Shown here: one piece after another, positions 8,039 to 14,608 of the stretch
Layout: every line of letters begins with the position of its first letter
Numbering within the stretch: position 1 is the stretch's first letter
From: a virus
IMG/VR virus record: IMGVR_UViG_3300035724_000020
Coordinates: 1-27,800 of that record
Direction: 5' to 3' (one strand)
DNA length: 27,800 nt
Translations under genes and position numbers: made by a program
Notes under the pieces: generated by a model
The model's input: the letters and a program-made list of their open reading frames with translations, nothing else
What the model was told of the DNA's origin: nothing
The model's database searches: none

Positions 8039-8776
8039 TCAGTGCGGTGTGATGCTGGGGATCAGGATCAGATCGACCGGATAGAGACCGATCACCACGT
8101 CATCGGCGAACTCCTGACCGAGCGTGACGATGATGTTGGCTTGCAGGTGCAGATCGACGATCCAGCGATCCTCCCACTGCGACTCGGCATTCTGGAACGG
8201 CACCATGCGCGGATCGTCGGCATAGAGCGGGGCCATCTCCAGCGGCCCCGACACCGCCTTGACCATCTGATAGCCCGCGTCGTCGCGCCACGTGGTGTGG
8301 ATCGCGGCGGCGTTCATGCTCGAATTGGGACCATGCACATCGCATTGATAGACAAGGTCCGCCGGTTGCAGCATGACGTGGCGGCCGACATAGATCGTGC
8401 TGCCCGCCGGAACCATCTGCGGCGGCGTCACGGTGTAGCTGTTGGCGACAGACCCGGCGGCGGTGATGACGCTGCCACGCACCACGTGAGGGCCATACAG
8501 CGTATAGCCCGGCAGCAAGGTGATGGCGGGTTGCTGCACCTGCATGGTGTCATCGGTGATCGCGCCGATCACCTTGAGATCGAGATCGGTGTCGCGGTTG
8601 GTGGCCAGCCGCTCGCGCCGCAGCGGTGTCACGACACAGAAGTCATCGCCGATCGGTTCGGGCACCTTGTTGCCGAACGCGCGGATCACCTCGATCCCGG
8701 CGGGCAGCAATTCAAGCAGCACCGCGCGCACCACGGCGAGTGCCTGGGTGTCGCCGAGGTTGACCAGTGCGGGCAT
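8039..8776 (-). CDS. Neck/tail terminator protein
   Basis: This 245-aa protein probably caps the tail tube and joins it to the head. The N-terminus has LVNLGDTQALAVVRAVLLEL then VIRAFGNKVPEPIGDDFCVV and TPLRRERLATNRDTDLD. The 'N(R/K)VPEP.gdDF.v.TPLRRERLATN' pattern is shared by proteins annotated as phage neck terminator (gp12-like). The C-terminus has LYADDPRMVPFQNAESQWED followed by RWIVDLHLQANIIVTLGQEF. A central beta-rich stretch at about residues 80-140 looks like an addition relative to shorter relatives. The gene directly precedes the sheath, which fits a terminator. ATG 8776 lies 3 nt after the previous stop. Confidence 0.8.
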   Translation of the reverse strand: MPALVNLGDTQALAVVRAVLLELLPAGIEVIRAFGNKVPEPIGDDFCVVTPLRRERLATNRDTDLDLKVIGAITDDTMQVQQPAITLLPGYTLYGPHVVRGSVITAAGSVANSYTVTPPQMVPAGSTIYVGRHVMLQPADLVYQCDVHGPNSSMNAAAIHTTWRDDAGYQMVKAVSGPLEMAPLYADDPRMVPFQNAESQWEDRWIVDLHLQANIIVTLGQEFADDVVIGLYPVDLILIPSITPH

Positions 8777-8779
8777 GGA

Positions 8780-9043
8780 TCAGTCGTCGTCGTCGTCTTC
8801 GTAGAGGATGCCGGCGGGGAACCCGGCATTCGGTTCGGTCACCAGCCCGGGCTGTTGATCGCGGGCGCCATAGAAGATGTCACGGCCACGCTTGGCACCG
8901 TAGAGCGGCCGTGAGGCGGCACTGTCGACGCCCGTGATGGTGCCCTTGTTCTTGGACGCGTAGAACACCTGCTCGCCTTTTTTCTCGCCGTATTGGTCGG
9001 TCATTGCGCCCTTTATTTCAGCGCCTTTGTCGGTGAGCGGCAT
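8780..9043 (-). CDS. Small conserved phage protein (KGEQVFYASKNKG type)
   Basis: This 87-aa protein has no known function. The N-terminal half, MPLTDKGAEIKGAMTDQYGE followed by KKGEQVFYASKNKGTITGVD, matches a short protein found widely among phage head genes, where 'KG..I...M...YG.KKG.QVFYAS.NKG' is nearly invariant. The second half is variable and ends in five consecutive Asp codons (GTC-type repeats on the plus strand at 8783-8797). ATG 9043 was chosen because GAGGGGG lies just upstream and the family begins MPLT. It sits between an unknown gene and the neck terminator. Confidence 0.75.
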   Translation of the reverse strand: MPLTDKGAEIKGAMTDQYGEKKGEQVFYASKNKGTITGVDSAASRPLYGAKRGRDIFYGARDQQPGLVTEPNAGFPAGILYEDDDDD

Positions 9044-9053
9044 CGCGGCCCCC

Positions 9054-9452
9054 TCAGTTGTGCAGTCGGATGCAGCGATGCACGCCATCGCCCTCGCCGC
9101 GCGCGCGGAACGGCGTGACGTTGGCATCCTCCGGCGGTGGCGGTGCGGCGGCGACGATCGAGGACTCGCCGCCGTTGCGCAGCCAGTGATAGATCAGCCG
9201 CTGCTCGATCTGCGGTGGCACATAGGTGTCCTCCTCCGCCGCGATGAGTTCTGGTGGCGGCGGCGTCACCGCCGGTTCATCCCGTGCAATGAACGGGACC
9301 GGCAGCAACTCGATCTTGGCGCTGGTCTCGACCGCGACCTTGGTCTCGACCTTGGCCGCCGTCTCGACTGCCGGCCAGTCGATCTTGAGATCAGGGAAGA
9401 CGATCGCTTCCCTGGTATCGATCACGCCCACACGATCCTCGCGAATGGGCAT
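9054..9452 (-). CDS. Hypothetical protein in the head-completion cluster
   Basis: This 132-aa protein is not recognised. ATG 9452 overlaps the previous stop by 1 nt (TGATG), which supports the start. The sequence is acidic and Val/Ala/Pro-rich, with KVETKVAVETSAKIELLPV, a PPPPE stretch, VPPQIEQRLIYHWLRNGGES and another run of Pro. No membrane segment or signal peptide is visible. The neighbouring structural genes suggest a minor virion or assembly role, but this is inference from position only. Confidence 0.65.
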   Translation of the reverse strand: MPIREDRVGVIDTREAIVFPDLKIDWPAVETAAKVETKVAVETSAKIELLPVPFIARDEPAVTPPPPELIAAEEDTYVPPQIEQRLIYHWLRNGGESSIVAAAPPPPEDANVTPFRARGEGDGVHRCIRLHN

Positions 9453-9763
9453 CAGCCGAGCGGCGTCCAGGTGCTGTCGCCGGCCGAGACATAGATCACC
9501 GTGCCCGGCTGACCGGCGCTGTCGATATACAGCGAGCCGTTCTGGTCGAACCCGGGCGTGGCACCGCCCGGCGCGCCGGAACCGACCGAGATCACCGCCG
9601 AGGCCGGCGGTGTGCCGAGCACGATCTGCCCGGTGGTTGCCGGTCCCATAGCGGCGTCCTGCAAGGCGCCGATCTCCGCCGCAGCGGTGGCGAAATTGTC
9701 GCGCACGTCCTGGGTGTAGGCTTCCGTGGTGGAGGGCTTGGTGATGTCGATATTGGAGGCCAT
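9452..9763 (-). CDS. Small structural protein with NFATAAAEI N-terminal helix
   Basis: This 103-aa protein starts with MASNIDITKPSTTEAYTQDV and continues RDNFATAAAEIGALQDA, a helix-forming motif common at the start of phage tail and fibre proteins. The remainder is Gly/Ser/Pro-rich and strand-forming (QIVLGTPPASAVISVGSG, SLYIDSAGQPGTVIYVSAG) and ends DSTWTPLG, much like the N-terminal adhesin or collar segments of fibres. A GGAG site lies 9 nt before ATG 9763. It may be a free-standing accessory virion protein. The function is not established. Confidence 0.68.
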   Translation of the reverse strand: MASNIDITKPSTTEAYTQDVRDNFATAAAEIGALQDAAMGPATTGQIVLGTPPASAVISVGSGAPGGATPGFDQNGSLYIDSAGQPGTVIYVSAGDSTWTPLG

Positions 9764-9783
9764 GACTTGTTTCTCCGCCGTTA

Positions 9784-9969
9784 TTAGTAGGGCCAGATGG
9801 TCGCGCCGTCATCCCACACGGTGCCGCCGTCATCCCACACAGTCAGTGTGGTGATGACGCCCCGGTTGGGGCCGAAGGTCTGCCAGTAAGTGCGCAGTTT
9901 CTGTTGGGTGTCCGACGGCACCTTGGTGTCGTCTGCGACGTCGGGCGTGGGCGCGGGTGAATCGCTCAT
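9784..9969 (-). CDS. Small protein with duplicated TVWDDG motif
   Basis: This 61-aa protein begins at ATG 9969, which overlaps the previous stop by 4 nt (ATGA) and has GAAGGAA 8 nt upstream. The first 20 residues are Pro/Asp-rich. The last third reads TLTVWDDGGTVWDDGATIWP, in which the 7-residue unit TVWDDGG is tandemly duplicated with matching 21-bp spaced DNA repeats. Two stop codons in a row (TAATAA) follow. Short proteins with repeated WDDG units occur among phage head-to-tail genes. I do not know the function. Confidence 0.7.
   Translation of the reverse strand: MSDSPAPTPDVADDTKVPSDTQQKLRTYWQTFGPNRGVITTLTVWDDGGTVWDDGATIWPY
9805..9840. repeat. Two 15-bp direct repeats, 21 bp apart
   Basis: GCCGTCATCCCACAC occurs at 9805-9819 and 9826-9840. 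On the minus strand the 21-bp period encodes the duplicated TVWDDG units of the 61-aa protein. A short inverted repeat, CACAC...GTGTG, overlaps the second copy at 9836-9850. Confidence 0.8.
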
Positions 9970-10415
9970 GACTTGGTTCCTTCGATGAGAGGCGGCGCGT
10001 GATGCCCGGGTGCGGGCGGCGCACCGAGGAACGCCGAAGCCGGTTTCGGCGATTGCATGGTGACGATGACCTTGCACCAGTCGGGCCACGCCTCGGGCAC
10101 CATCGTCACCAGCCAGTGCGCGCCATTGAAGTTGAAGATGTCGCCACCGGTCTGCTCGGCACGCACGACCCCGGCCCAACTGCCGTTGAGGTAGACGTTT
10201 TTGCGGATGCCCTGGATGTTGATGCCGGCGTCGGCGAGCAGCTTGAGATCGTCGGTCGACAAATCCTGCACCTGCGCCGGGCCGCTAAGCCGATCGAAAT
10301 TTGGCGTGCGCGAGCCGTCGGGCGCGGTGTCGTAGCCGGTGGAGCGCAGGATTTCCACCTGGATGAACGGATTGACGATACCGATCGCGCCCGCGACCAT
10401 GCCGTGCAGGTTCAT
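9966..10415 (-). CDS. Conserved head-tail joining region protein
   Basis: This 149-aa protein starts MNLHGMVAGAIGIVNPFIQV, then has STGYDTAPDGSRTPNFDRL, LLADAGINIQGIRKNVYLNG and WLVTMVPEAWPDWCKVIVTM. The N-terminal MNLHG(I/M)VAGAIG.VNPF and the C-terminal 'E.WPDWCKV..T.Q' are conserved in a family found next to gp10-like and DUF4054 proteins in myophages. Its role is probably in head completion or the neck, but no biochemical function is known to me. ATG 10415 overlaps the upstream stop by 4 nt, and its own stop overlaps the next start by 4 nt. Confidence 0.75.
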   Translation of the reverse strand: MNLHGMVAGAIGIVNPFIQVEILRSTGYDTAPDGSRTPNFDRLSGPAQVQDLSTDDLKLLADAGINIQGIRKNVYLNGSWAGVVRAEQTGGDIFNFNGAHWLVTMVPEAWPDWCKVIVTMQSPKPASAFLGAPPAPGHHAPPLIEGTKS

Positions 10416-10888
10416 CCCCTGACCACCTCAAATGATACCGCGTTGAGCATGATCGCGTGCTCGATCAGCGGTTTGTCGAAGCCCTTTTTGTCGATCGTCG
10501 CCTGCGCCAGCGGCGGTGCCATCAGCGCGTTGATCGACTCCTTGATACGGCCCTGGATTTCCTGCCCGAGCACGTCGAGCGTGGCATCGACGTCGTTGTT
10601 GGCCTTCAGCAGTGCCGCCGCCATCGCCGGCCACTTGGCCGACTGCGCCGCGATCATGATGCGGAAGAACGGACGCGGCGGTTGGCGCCACGCCACCGGG
10701 CCATGCTCGCCTTCGCCCATCGTGCGGTAGACGCCGAACTCATTCCACGCCGCCACCTGCCCGACCGGAATGCCGGTCTCGGGATAGGTGGCACCCTTCA
10801 GGAACCCTACCTTCAGCGTGCGTGGTTCGTCGAACTGCTTGGCCAAATCCTCGAGTGCGGCGGGGTTGGTCCGGGTCAGCGCCGCCAC
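10412..10888 (-). CDS. HK97 gp10-like / minor virion morphogenesis protein
   Basis: This 158-aa protein probably helps complete the head-tail joint. It has TLKVGFLKGATYPETGIPVG, VAAWNEFGVYRTMGEGEHGP and PRPFFRIMIAAQSAKWPAM, then helical ALLKANNDVDATLDVLGQEI and GRIKESINALMAPPLAQATI. 'VA.wNEFG......pPRPFfR' is the signature of phage gp10-like completion proteins. The frame extends far upstream, but most of that lies within the DUF4054 gene. I chose GTG 10888, which overlaps the DUF4054 stop by 13 nt. No strong ribosome site is visible there, so the start is uncertain and coupling is likely. Confidence 0.75.
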   Translation of the reverse strand: MAALTRTNPAALEDLAKQFDEPRTLKVGFLKGATYPETGIPVGQVAAWNEFGVYRTMGEGEHGPVAWRQPPRPFFRIMIAAQSAKWPAMAAALLKANNDVDATLDVLGQEIQGRIKESINALMAPPLAQATIDKKGFDKPLIEHAIMLNAVSFEVVRG

Positions 10889-11412
10889 GGCGTCGGCACC
10901 AGCGGCGGTATCAGACCGCCGCCATACAGCGGTAGATACACCTCGGGGAACGGCTGCGGCCCGAGGAAGTAGCGGAAGGTGCGATACTGCGCCGTCGCCA
11001 CCCAATACATCGCGCCGTAGCGGGTCTGATAATACCACGCGGCATTCGGCCCGTCGCCCGATCCCATGTCGCCGAAGCTGACCGAGACCGAGCCTTCCGA
11101 GGCGGACTGGATACGCCCGACCACACCGGCCCCCTGCCCTGCCGCCACCTGCCCGCACGGATCGAGGCCGCCGTTCAGTGCCGCGATGTGCGCGGTCAGC
11201 ATGTCGAGATAGGTGGCGCGCGGCCCGGTCGGCGTCTGCGTCGAATCATACGGCACCGGGGAGCCTGCGGTGTTGTCGCAGAACACGCACGCGTCGTCGA
11301 AGAACCCCTGGGCGCGCGGCTGGGTGACGGCGCCGAACTCAGGGTAGCGCTGCATCCAGTGCTGATAGTCGAAGATGACGACGTGCGGGTCCGGCGTGAC
11401 CGTGACGCTCAT
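10876..11412 (-). CDS. DUF4054 head-tail connector protein
   Basis: This 178-aa protein is likely a head-completion connector placed under the portal. The N-terminal FDYQHWMQRYPEFGAVTQP and FFDDACVFCDNTAGSPVP, the central MLTAHIAALNG, and GRIQSASEGSVSVSFGDMG followed by WYYQTRYGAMYWVATAQYRT are the hallmarks of the DUF4054 family. ATG 11412 overlaps the previous stop by 4 nt. The C-terminal ~25 residues are Pro/Gly-rich. Confidence 0.87.
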   Translation of the reverse strand: MSVTVTPDPHVVIFDYQHWMQRYPEFGAVTQPRAQGFFDDACVFCDNTAGSPVPYDSTQTPTGPRATYLDMLTAHIAALNGGLDPCGQVAAGQGAGVVGRIQSASEGSVSVSFGDMGSGDGPNAAWYYQTRYGAMYWVATAQYRTFRYFLGPQPFPEVYLPLYGGGLIPPLVPTPWRR

Positions 11413-11966
11413 GACTGCCGTTGCGGCGCGGGCGGTGATGGTGGCGGCGGTGATGTCGCCGCTTCCTTGGCGGCGAGTGCCGCCATCGCGTCGCGCTGGA
11501 ACGTCTCGGCGACATCGCGGTCGGCGGCGGCTGCCTCGGCCATGATCTCGGCCTCTTTGCGCATCTGCTCGGCTTGGCGCAGTGCCATCTCGGCCTGCCG
11601 GCGGCGCTGGGCGCCCGCCTGGAGCGCTGCCTGGGTCTCCGCGAGCGACAGGGCATCGAACATGCCGCCGCCCTCTGGGGGTGTCTCCAGGCCCAGTTCA
11701 AAGCCGTATTGCTGCGATTGATCAGCCAAGTCATCCACCTCCTGCTGCGTGACGATGCGGACATGCGGTGTCAGATCGACGTTGAGCGCGATCCACTCGC
11801 CGAACGCCGCGTCATCGACGTCGTAGGTGATGCCGGTGCCACTGATCGCGGTCGGATCACGCTCGCCGACGATCTCGACGGAATAGTCCGGGTGAAACCC
11901 AGGAACCGGTGTGCTGGTGCAGAGCACCGCCATCGGCAGGGTGGATGCAACGATCACGAGTGCCAT
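11409..11966 (-). CDS. Post-capsid paralogue 3, coiled-coil C-terminus
   Basis: This 185-aa protein is not recognised as a named family. Residues 1-95 match the upstream neighbour: VIVASTLPMAVLCTS versus VIVASKLPMAVQIRS, EIVGERDPTAISGTGITYDV versus VIVGERDPGAVNGYGITYDV, and YGFELGLE versus YGYELGLE. Residues ~105-170 form a long Ala/Gln/Arg/Glu helix (AETQAALQAGAQRRRQAEMA, then AEQMRKEAEIMAEAAAADRD), probably a coiled coil. The last 15 residues are Pro-rich. ATG 11966 has AAAGGGG 8 nt upstream. A head-decoration or head-stabilising role is inferred from its place after the capsid gene. Confidence 0.72.
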   Translation of the reverse strand: MALVIVASTLPMAVLCTSTPVPGFHPDYSVEIVGERDPTAISGTGITYDVDDAAFGEWIALNVDLTPHVRIVTQQEVDDLADQSQQYGFELGLETPPEGGGMFDALSLAETQAALQAGAQRRRQAEMALRQAEQMRKEAEIMAEAAAADRDVAETFQRDAMAALAAKEAATSPPPPSPPAPQRQS

Positions 11967-11983
11967 CGGGGTGCCCCTTTCAA

Positions 11984-12550
11984 TTATGCGATCGTAACGC
12001 TGTTGGACGGTGGCGCGGCGGTTGAGCCGAGCGCGTTGGTCGCGGTCACGACACAGACGGCGGACTTACCGACATCGCCGGGCGTGACGGTGTAATCTGC
12101 CGCGTTGGTTCCGACATCATCACCATCGATCTGCCACTGATAGGCATAGCTGTCAGGAACGTTGTTCCAGTTGCCCATCGTGCAATTCAAAATGCTGCCA
12201 CGTTGTTCGGCATACGGCACATCGCGGTTGACCGGCGGTGCCGACGGTGGCTCGGGTGGTGCAGCCGCCTCCAACCCGAGTTCATAGCCGTGGGTGTTCA
12301 TGGGATCGGCGTGATGCGCGATCTCATCCTCGGTGGTGATCCTGACGAACGCGGCCATATCCGGGTTGGATGCGAGCCATTCCTCCAGCACCGTCTGATC
12401 GACATCATAGGTGATGCCGTAACCGTTGACCGCGCCGGGATCGCGTTCACCGACGATGACGCACGTGGACTGGCGATCGTCGCTGCGGATTTGCACCGCC
12501 ATCGGCAGCTTCGACGCGACGATGACGGAGGGAGGTGCGGTGCCGGACAT
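11984..12550 (-). CDS. Post-capsid paralogue 2, Ig-like C-terminal domain
   Basis: This 188-aa protein has an N-terminal domain of ~90 residues shared with its two neighbours (VIVASKLPMAVQIRS, VGERDPGAVNGYGITYDVD, EWLASNPDMAAFVRITTEDE). A Pro-rich linker (PPEPPSAPP) follows. The C-terminal ~80 residues have an Ig-like fold pattern: LNCTMGNWNNVPDSYAYQW, then QIDGDDVGTNAADYTVTPGD and AVCVVTATNALGSTAAPPSN. Ig-like domains are common exposed add-ons of phage capsid and decoration proteins and may bind weakly to cell-surface glycans. ATG 12550 has AAGGAAG upstream. A surface-displayed head protein is the likely reading. Confidence 0.75.
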   Translation of the reverse strand: MSGTAPPSVIVASKLPMAVQIRSDDRQSTCVIVGERDPGAVNGYGITYDVDQTVLEEWLASNPDMAAFVRITTEDEIAHHADPMNTHGYELGLEAAAPPEPPSAPPVNRDVPYAEQRGSILNCTMGNWNNVPDSYAYQWQIDGDDVGTNAADYTVTPGDVGKSAVCVVTATNALGSTAAPPSNSVTIA

Positions 12551-12562
12551 GGGGCTTCCTTT

Positions 12563-12988
12563 TCAGGTGGCGGCAGTCTCGATCTTGCGCTTGAACTCGG
12601 CCGGCAGGTTCTTCGGATCGACCGGCTCCATCCCGCTCAGTTCACTGCGATGGTCCTGCGCCTGGGCGACGGCGCTGGCGTGCTTCTCGTGGCCGAACAC
12701 CAGCCCCTTCACCACGTAGTCACTGGTCTTGTTCTGCTCCAGCCAGAGCGCGAACAGATCAGCGTCAACGCCATGCGTGAGGCCGGCGCCGTGGATGATC
12801 TGGTGCGCGGGGTCCTGCCCGAGCTTACGGGCAGGGCCGTTGAGCTTGTGCGACCATTCGGTGGGGCGTGAGCGCGTCACCGTCTTCATGCCGCCACCCA
12901 TCACCGGCACCTCGAAACTCTCCGGCACGAACACCCGCAGCACGAGGCCGGTGGGGATTTTGCAGGCGACGGTCATGGTCTCCGGCAT
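12563..12988 (-). CDS. Post-capsid paralogue 1, single-domain form
   Basis: This 141-aa protein begins 2 nt after the capsid stop. ATG 12988 is preceded by GGGAG inside the capsid gene; ATG 12976 is a weaker alternative. VACKIPTGLVLRVF aligns with VIVASKLPMAVQIRS of the next gene. HGAGLTHGVDADLFALWLEQ aligns with GYGITYDVDQTVLEEWLAS, and the end (HRSELSGMEP) aligns with HGYELGLEAA. It has a longer central loop with a basic KTVTRSRPTEWSHKLNG stretch and lacks the extra C-terminal domain of its paralogues. The function is unknown; a role in the head is inferred. Confidence 0.7.
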   Translation of the reverse strand: MPETMTVACKIPTGLVLRVFVPESFEVPVMGGGMKTVTRSRPTEWSHKLNGPARKLGQDPAHQIIHGAGLTHGVDADLFALWLEQNKTSDYVVKGLVFGHEKHASAVAQAQDHRSELSGMEPVDPKNLPAEFKRKIETAAT

Positions 12989-12990
12989 CG

Positions 12991-14034
12991 TTACACTCCC
13001 AGCATCTGCGAGAATGCCAGCGGATAGCGGATGATCGCGCCCCAGGTGCCGCCGGTTTTCTTCTGCGCGTAGCTCGACAGGCTGCGCACCAGCGCGTGGT
13101 CACGCGACTTCTCGTTGAAGCCGCAATAGCCGGTTTTCTTGCCATCGAACTCGCTGGCGATCAGTTGGATGACGTTGCCGGACACCGTCGCATAGCGCGG
13201 GTCGGACACGTATTCGATGTTCGGGAACGACTCCTTGATAAAGGCGCGGATGGTGATGCCGAAGCTGTTGATCGCGGTGAGCGCGCCAGCGACGGTGTTT
13301 GGGTAGACCAGCTTCATCGGCGTGTCCTGGGTGATGTAGCCCTGTGACACCGTCGCCAGTTGATTGAACAGCGACTGGAAATCCACATAGATTTCCTCGG
13401 CCGTCGCGTTCACCACACCGGCCGCGACCCACTTCACGCCGCCGGCCTGCTTGGTCGAGGGCGTCAGTGCCGCCGGCAACGACGGATCGTTGAGGATGCC
13501 GTAATTGAGCAGCCCCGAGATGCCGTTGTGATAGGTCAGATCGAGGAACTTATCGAGCGTCTTGGTGGCGCTCTGTTGTTTCTCGGAAACGAGTTCCAGC
13601 TTGGCGGCGCCGGCCCGCTCCACCTCCAGATCACCGTATTCGATGATTGTCTGGAACAGATACGCCTGCCGCTGTTCCCAGTTCTCGTTGACGTCCGAAC
13701 GGCCGACGGTGTTGTAGTCGCCATAGCTGCTGACTTCACCGACATTCTCGACCACCGGGATGAAGATCGTCTGATCGACCCACGTCCCTTTCTTCTGCTC
13801 GCCGAGGATTTCGCTGCCCTTGTTGGGGGCTTGCAGGATGCGCACCACCTCGGGATCGACCAACTGGGTGAAGAACGCCGGGATGCCGGCGTTCGGGGTG
13901 CTGATCAAGGCCGGCTGGGCGTCTTCCGCCAGTTGGAAATCGGGCGGCATCCAATCCATAGCGAACGGCATGACGATGCCCCATTCCCGCTCCAGGCGGG
14001 CGGCGTCGCGAGCGAAAGTGGGACTGCGGACCAT
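12991..14034 (-). CDS. Major capsid protein, DUF2184 family
   Basis: This 347-aa protein is the probable HK97-fold shell subunit. Conserved stretches are GIVMPFAMDWMPPDFQLAED, ALISTPNAGIPAFFTQLVDP, VENVGEVSSYGDYNTVGRSD, YLFQTIIEYGDLEVERAGAA and KLVYPNTVAGALTAINSFGI, ending GGTWGAIIRYPLAFSQMLGV. These fit DUF2184 major capsid proteins. ATG 14034 was chosen because TAGGAGA lies 9 nt upstream, and 20 extra in-frame codons further upstream lack family-like sequence. The order protease, cement, capsid supports the call. No separate N-terminal scaffold (delta) domain is evident. Confidence 0.9.
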   Translation of the reverse strand: MVRSPTFARDAARLEREWGIVMPFAMDWMPPDFQLAEDAQPALISTPNAGIPAFFTQLVDPEVVRILQAPNKGSEILGEQKKGTWVDQTIFIPVVENVGEVSSYGDYNTVGRSDVNENWEQRQAYLFQTIIEYGDLEVERAGAAKLELVSEKQQSATKTLDKFLDLTYHNGISGLLNYGILNDPSLPAALTPSTKQAGGVKWVAAGVVNATAEEIYVDFQSLFNQLATVSQGYITQDTPMKLVYPNTVAGALTAINSFGITIRAFIKESFPNIEYVSDPRYATVSGNVIQLIASEFDGKKTGYCGFNEKSRDHALVRSLSSYAQKKTGGTWGAIIRYPLAFSQMLGV

Positions 14035-14077
14035 GACGGTATCTCCTACTCGGTGGGTGGGGTGACGCGCGCGGTGC

Positions 14078-14593
14078 TCAGCCGAGCAGGCCACTGCTCA
14101 TCTTGATCAGTTCATTGGGACCGCCTGCGGTGGCGGCGATGAACTTGGTCTCGGTGAAGTTGGCAATGGTCGCGCCAGCGGCGGCGAATTGCGTGCCTGC
14201 ATTGTTGGTGTTGCCGGCGAACGCCTTCATGCCGACCACCACCGCGCCCGCGCCTTTGTTGCGCACCCAGAAATCACCGCTGGTGAACGCATTGCCGACC
14301 GGGAAGCCGGACGGGATGAAGAACGTCGCGCCACCGGGTGAGCCGGAACCATACATAAGGCCGTTGAATCCGGTCAGCACGTTAGCGATGAACGCACTCG
14401 GCAGCCCGGCCCCGGTTCCCGACAGCAGTGTGTTGGTCGCGTCGACCCAGGCGAACTGGGCAATGAACACGCCGCCCGCACCGGCCTTGAAGCCACCCTC
14501 CACCGAGAGCAGCGAGCGACGCGGGTTGGTCGACGCAAACTGACCATCGACGGCCAGCGCCTGAGTGATGTTGATAGCGGTTTGAAACGTCAT
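14078..14593 (-). CDS. Capsid cement/decoration protein, Gp24-like
   Basis: This 171-aa protein probably stabilises the mature capsid. It shows the pattern of phage structural cement proteins: AVDGQFASTNPRRSLLSVEG near the N-terminus, then GGVFIAQFAWVDA, SGFPVGNAFTSGDFWVRNKG, AVVVGMKAFAGNTNNAGTQF and a C-terminal FTETKFIAATAGGPNELIKM that returns to the AWV-like strand. It is placed between the protease and the capsid gene, as usual for this family. ATG 14593 follows the protease stop by 15 nt. Confidence 0.82.
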   Translation of the reverse strand: MTFQTAINITQALAVDGQFASTNPRRSLLSVEGGFKAGAGGVFIAQFAWVDATNTLLSGTGAGLPSAFIANVLTGFNGLMYGSGSPGGATFFIPSGFPVGNAFTSGDFWVRNKGAGAVVVGMKAFAGNTNNAGTQFAAAGATIANFTETKFIAATAGGPNELIKMSSGLLG

Positions 14594-14608
14594 CGATGCC
14601 TCCTGCTA

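Noticed and set aside
14060-14095. TGCTC-GGCT-GAGCA inverted repeat at the cement gene stop as a terminator
   Set aside because: The stem is only 5 bp and no T-run follows. The capsid gene begins shortly after and must be expressed.
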